Shown piece after piece: positions 61,079 to 64,000 of a DNA stretch of 64,000 nucleotides. Location: the NCBI RefSeq assembly GCF_016595245.1, contig NZ_JAENHM010000059.1:80323-144322 (forward strand), given 5' to 3'. The DNA is from Azospirillum endophyticum. GTDB taxonomy: Bacteria > Pseudomonadota > Alphaproteobacteria > Azospirillales > Azospirillaceae. Every line of letters starts with the position of its first letter. The first letter of the stretch is position 1. A model generated the notes under the pieces. The model saw only the letters and a list, made by a program, of their open reading frames with translations, was not told where the DNA came from and did no database searches. The position numbers and the translations under genes are program-made.

Positions 61079-61528
61079 TTACTTGGCGGCGACGGCCGGG
61101 CGCCAGCTGTAGACCGGGACCACGCCGTAGGTGCGGGTCATGTCGGCCTGCCGCACGCTGCGCACCAGCACCTCGGCGCCGGTGGCGACGCGGATGTCGG
61201 TGCCGAGCAGGCCGCAATCCTCTGGCACGATGTTGGCGCATTGGGTGGCGTCGACCCGGCTCAGCACGATGTCGAAGGGCAGGCCGTTGAGGGCGTAGAC
61301 GCCGAGCAGGCCGGGGGCGGAGGTCGCCGTGCGCAGCGTCACCACGCCGGCCGGCAGCGCGCGGTCGCTGGCCGCGGTGGGGCGCTGGTTGTGGCCCTCG
61401 TCCCACACCGGCTTGCCCGAGGGATCCAGCTTGGACTGGGCTGCGGCCCCGCCGCTGAAGCCTGAGAGGGCCAGGGTCGCGCCGCTCACCGCCGCCAGGG
61501 CCAGGATCGCCATCCGAAACCGCAACAT
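61079..61528 (-). CDS. unknown exported protein
   Basis: 149 residues with a signal peptide (MAILALAAVSGATLALSGFS, cleavage near GAAAQ). The mature part of about 118 residues has two cysteines (ATQCANIVPEDCGLL) probably forming a disulfide. Beta-like segments FDIVLSRVDATQ, TDIRVATGAEVLVRSVRQAD and YGVVPVYSWRP follow. No family is recognised; a periplasmic location is inferred. Confidence 0.72.
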   Translation of the reverse strand: MLRFRMAILALAAVSGATLALSGFSGGAAAQSKLDPSGKPVWDEGHNQRPTAASDRALPAGVVTLRTATSAPGLLGVYALNGLPFDIVLSRVDATQCANIVPEDCGLLGTDIRVATGAEVLVRSVRQADMTRTYGVVPVYSWRPAVAAK

Positions 61529-61866
61529 CGCTGTACTCCGTTCTTGTGTCTGCTTTTCTTGTCCGCCCGGCCACGGGGCCGGGTGGGCTCATCATGATAT
61601 GGGGTGCGGGGCACGCCGTCGCTCTAGCCCAGAACGCCTAGGGTGTTTCGCTTAGATGGGGGGTAGTACCGATACTTCGCTCTGGACGGGTGGCTGATGC
61701 TTGTGAATGATGACTCGTCTATGCGTTGTTTATCATGAGGTTGTCATGCGCCTGAGGTTGTCGTTCACCCTTGAGTCGCGCGCAGGACTGAGATTTCCAG
61801 AGAAGGATATTCCCGGGAGCCGCCGACTGTCTTCATCGTGTTTTTCGCCGTGCGACGGTGTCGGCC

Positions 61867-62439
61867 ATGGATGAGCCGGTGTTGGAAACCGAGCGGCTGA
61901 TCCTTCGGCCCACCCGTGCAGAAGATTTCGACCCCTGGGCGGCGATGATGACCGATGTTCAGGCAACGGTCTTCATCGGCGGTCTGCAATCGCGCTCGGT
62001 GGCATGGCGGGGGTTCGTCGGGATGGCCGGTGCCTGGGCGATCCAGGGTTTTGGCATGTTTTCCGTGATCGAGAAGGACAGCGGCCGTTGGGTGGGACGA
62101 GTCGGTCCCTGGGTGCCGGAAGGCTGGCCGGTAACCGAGGTCGGCTGGGTCCTGCCACGTGAATGCTGGGGGCGCGGCTATGCGATGGAAGGTGCCATCG
62201 CGGCCATCGACTGGGTGTTCGACCGGCTTGGCTGGACCGAGGTCGTTCATTCGATCCATCCGGACAACATGGCGTCCCAGGCTGTGGCGCGCCGGCTTGG
62301 TTCCCGGATCAGAGGGTCGGGCCTCTTGCCAGAGCCGATGGTTCCAGCCGAGGCGGATTTTTGGCGTCAGACCCGAGAGGAGTGGACGGGCGGGGGACGG
62401 ACGCAGGCAATCCGATTGATGCAGAGACAAGCACGTTAA
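61867..62439 (+). CDS. GNAT N-acetyltransferase (RimJ/RimL type)
   Basis: 190 residues from the ATG at 61867 (MDEPVLETERLILRPTRAED); a GTG at 61858 is the alternative. The acetyl-CoA-binding region is LPRECWGRGYAMEGAIAAID (R/Q-x-x-G-x-G/A type) and the closing beta-alpha unit is HSIHPDNMASQAVARRLGSR. It acetylates an amine; RimL-like members modify protein N-termini or small molecules. It lies 127 bases before the Nif11-leader gene on the same strand. A tailoring role for that peptide is possible but unsupported beyond position. Confidence 0.85.
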   Translation: MDEPVLETERLILRPTRAEDFDPWAAMMTDVQATVFIGGLQSRSVAWRGFVGMAGAWAIQGFGMFSVIEKDSGRWVGRVGPWVPEGWPVTEVGWVLPRECWGRGYAMEGAIAAIDWVFDRLGWTEVVHSIHPDNMASQAVARRLGSRIRGSGLLPEPMVPAEADFWRQTREEWTGGGRTQAIRLMQRQAR

Positions 62440-62566
62440 CCAAGTGGTGGGAAGTTGGGAAAATCTCTCTGCGCGCAACTAACCCATCTTGATGTGTCCT
62501 TAAAGTTTGCATTATCGTCATCATATTCGCCGGAAATGGCCGGTATGAATGATGGAGGCGATGAAC

Positions 62567-63322
62567 ATGGCCGACTCGACGGCTCTTGATCTTTTGAAGT
62601 CCCTCGCTACCGACCACAGCTTTCGCCGCCAGTTGCAATCGCTCGACGCAGAGGGGAAGCGCATCCTTCTCCAGCGTTGCGGCTTCGGGACGCTGACTCC
62701 ATCCGATATGCGCAAGGCCGGGGCGAGCGTTTTCGGTACCCGAGACGAATCCGCTCAGCCCATTGATCCGACTGCAGGCATGGCGCCGATGTATGTCGCG
62801 GGCAGCGCGTCCGCGATCGAGACGGCCGACAGCCATGCCTTGGCGCCGATGTATGTCGCGGGCAGCGCGTCCGCGATCGAGACGGCCGACGGCCATGCCT
62901 TGGCGCCGATGTATGTCGCGGGCAGCGCGTCCGCGATCGAGACGGCCGATGGCCGTGCCTTGGCGCCGATGTATGTTGCGGGCAGCGCGTCCGCGATCGA
63001 GACGGCCGACGGCCGTGCCTTGGCACCGATGTATGTCGCGGGCAGCGCGTCCGCGATCGAGACGGCCGACGGCCGTGCCTTGGCACCGATGTATGTCGCG
63101 GGCAGTGCGTCCGCGATCGAGACGGCCGATGGCCGTGCCTTGGCGCCGATGTATGTCGCGGGCAGCGCGTCTGCGATCGAGACGGTCGACGGCCGTACAT
63201 CGACATTCGTTCATATTGCTGGCAGTGCGTCTGCGATCGAAACGGTCGATGGCCGTGTGATGGAGTCGCTCACGGCGAATTGGAGCCGCATCTCCGCCTC
63301 TTCTCACCAGAAAGCGGCTTGA
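62567..63322 (+). CDS. Nif11-type leader peptide fused to eight tandem 20-residue repeats (putative multicore RiPP precursor)
   Basis: 251 residues from the ATG at 62567, with GGAGG eight bases upstream (four in-frame ATGs compete; the others are badly spaced). Residues 1-56 fit the Nif11 leader family: ALDLLKSLATDHSFRRQLQS, then RILLQRCGFGTLTPSDMRKA. After a short linker come seven near-identical copies of APMYVAGSASAIETADGRAL and a diverged eighth (TFVHIAGSASAIETVDGR). The protein ends in SLTANWSRISASSHQKAA. The repeats contain no Cys, but each has two Ser and one Thr. Nif11 leaders usually guide RiPP enzymes; the repeats would be core peptides. A structural repeat protein is the alternative. 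A strong terminator follows. Confidence 0.85.
   Translation: MADSTALDLLKSLATDHSFRRQLQSLDAEGKRILLQRCGFGTLTPSDMRKAGASVFGTRDESAQPIDPTAGMAPMYVAGSASAIETADSHALAPMYVAGSASAIETADGHALAPMYVAGSASAIETADGRALAPMYVAGSASAIETADGRALAPMYVAGSASAIETADGRALAPMYVAGSASAIETADGRALAPMYVAGSASAIETVDGRTSTFVHIAGSASAIETVDGRVMESLTANWSRISASSHQKAA
62783..63262 (+). repeat. 8 x 60-bp coding tandem repeat
   Basis: Copies start at 62783, 62843, 62903, 62963, 63023, 63083, 63143 and 63203 with no spacer. Copies 1-7 differ by only a few bases, mostly silent C/T changes; copy 8 is clearly diverged in its first part. Amino-acid changes sit at one place per unit: ADSHAL, ADGHAL, ADGRAL (four times), VDGRTS and VDGRVM. Confidence 0.95.
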
Positions 63323-63341
63323 GCCTAGGTATAGTTGGGTG

Positions 63342-63391
63342 AACGGGCTGATTGGAATGACGCTGCGTCACTCCGATCAGCCCGTTTTTTT
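63342..63391 (+). terminator. Rho-independent terminator of the repeat-peptide gene
   Basis: AACGGGCTGAT pairs with ATCAGCCCGTT, with an inner TGACG/CGTCA stem, followed by a run of seven T. It lies 20 bases after the stop, so the first peptide gene has its own transcript end. Confidence 0.88.
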
Positions 63392-63669
63392 GTCCTTCCT
63401 TATTCATAGCAGCCGGTTTGTCAGTGCGTAGTATTTCAGACCCAGACGCTTCAGCGGTCTGCATTGCGAGTCTTTGCGTACACCTGGACCATTTCGGCTG
63501 TCGTTTCCATGTTGGTATACGCTGGTAGGCCGGACATTAAATTTATGTGCGTTTTGCCTGAAGCTGTCAGTTTTTGGTAGAAACTGGCTCGATTGCCTAT
63601 GCTATTGGTTTAGCTGTTGCTCAACGATAGTAACAATCAAATTGGCAGACCGGTTGCAGGAGGGGCCAA
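63392..63669 (+). other. AT-richer intergenic region between the two Nif11-leader genes
   Basis: About 280 bases with clearly lower GC than the rest of the window. No convincing gene is seen. It probably holds a separate promoter for the second gene, but no pair of boxes with correct spacing was certain. Confidence 0.5.
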
Positions 63670-64000
63670 ATGGCCAGCGAACAGGCTCTTGACCTTATTA
63701 AGCGTCTCGCCACCGATGGCGGATTTCGGGACCAGTTGAACGCTTCGGACATCGCCGGCAAGCAGGCGCTTCTTGCGCAAAATGGCTTTGCCGGAGTGAC
63801 TGCTGAAGATGTGCGCTCCGCGGCGGCCGAGGCATTCGGCAGCCTGTCCGGCGAGACCGGCGTCGGAACAACGGTTGAATCAATTGCGAATGCCGCGTCG
63901 GCAGTATCTCTGGCCGGCGTGTCGGTCCCGTCCGCGGCCGGTGCCGGGATGGCTGGTCATTCGGCGGCCGGCGCCCCTGCTCCGGCGTTTGCTGGTGCCG
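63670..64000 (+). CDS. second Nif11-type leader peptide gene, cut by window end
   Basis: 110 residues are visible and the frame is open at the edge. AGGAGGGG lies five bases before the ATG. The leader ALDLIKRLATDGGFRDQLNA, GKQALLAQNGFAGVTAEDVR aligns position by position with the leader of the gene at 62567 (ALDLxKxLATDxxFRxQL, GFxxxTxxDxR, ending in xFG), so the two are paralogues. The part after residue 60 is different: Ala/Gly/Ser/Val-rich with VSLAGVSVPSAAGAGMAGHS and AAGAPAPAFAGA, no Cys. Whether it also carries core repeats cannot be seen. Confidence 0.85.
   Translation, partial: MASEQALDLIKRLATDGGFRDQLNASDIAGKQALLAQNGFAGVTAEDVRSAAAEAFGSLSGETGVGTTVESIANAASAVSLAGVSVPSAAGAGMAGHSAAGAPAPAFAGA

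Noticed and set aside
62783..63262. CRISPR array
   Set aside because: The repeats are contiguous, 60 bp, coding and without unique spacers. No cas gene is present.
62309..63307. Long open frames on the minus strand and in another plus frame across the 60-bp repeats
   Set aside because: A 60-base period is a multiple of three, so any frame open in one unit stays open in all. These readings are Arg-rich shadows; only the Nif11-leader frame has a ribosome site and a family match.
62567..63322. Spliceotide-type core (radical SAM removal of tyramine)
   Set aside because: That modification needs an X-Tyr-Gly motif; here Tyr is followed by Val-Ala-Gly in every unit, and no splicease gene is in the window.

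Overview
The window reads as chromosomal DNA of a GC-rich alphaproteobacterium, most likely Azospirillum or a close Rhodospirillales relative. This is inferred from gene content and style, not from a database match. The evidence is an obgE-proB / rplU-rpmA ribosomal block, DUF1465, a phaR/phaC/phaA/phaB polyhydroxybutyrate (PHB) locus, a small heat-shock gene with a ROSE thermometer and an alphaproteobacterial RpoH-type promoter, a bL31 without zinc cysteines, and Nif11-type peptides. Nearly all of the window is ordinary chromosome. There is no rRNA, insertion sequence, prophage or CRISPR array.

Layout. Positions 1-7.4 kb: HAD phosphatase, proB, obgE, rpmA and rplU (minus strand), tRNA-Ser(CGA), two unknown exported or membrane proteins, hsp20, DUF1465 and rpmE. 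7.5-13.6 kb: an ABCB-type exporter, an ABC-2 permease without an ATPase partner, mepA and a methyltransferase. 13.7-16.4 kb: tRNA-Leu(CAG), tRNA-Ala(GGC), an unknown protein and a glutathionylspermidine-synthase-like protein with altered motifs. 16.5-21.4 kb: the PHB locus, with phaR divergent from a PhaE-like gene, phaC, phaA and phaB. 21.4-22.1 kb: a parDE toxin-antitoxin pair. 22.2-27 kb: ubiD, then a minus-strand group (CnoX, LON-domain, Trm112, DUF971), a ProXp-type editing enzyme and tRNA-Gly(GCC). 27-31.5 kb: an RraA-like pseudogene, an AEC transporter, an EpmC-like protein and a chemoreceptor. 31.9-37.8 kb: a GT2/GT39 glycosyltransferase pair, a serine hydrolase, a SnoaL-like protein and an unknown protein. 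38-44 kb: a degenerate NadE-like protein, an orphan Ntn-hydrolase, elbB, gltX and cysS. 44-51 kb: doxX, pmbA, an ammonium transporter, purQ and purL. 51-61.5 kb: an MBL-fold hydrolase, an anion transporter, a GAF/HD-GYP protein, DedA, PIN, a response-regulator/CheC pair, glyS/glyQ and small exported proteins.

The most unusual part is the last 2 kb. Position 62567 starts a Nif11-type leader peptide fused to eight 20-residue tandem repeats encoded by an exactly phased 60-bp DNA array. Position 63670 starts a second, paralogous Nif11-leader gene that runs off the window. Together they look like multicore RiPP precursors. Modification and export genes, if they exist, must lie beyond position 64000, because none is present upstream. 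Other notable items are two enzyme homologues that appear to have lost catalytic motifs (NadE-like and GspS-like), a long out-of-frame overlap between the PhaE-like gene and phaC, the hsp20 thermometer, and a palindrome between phaR and phaC.
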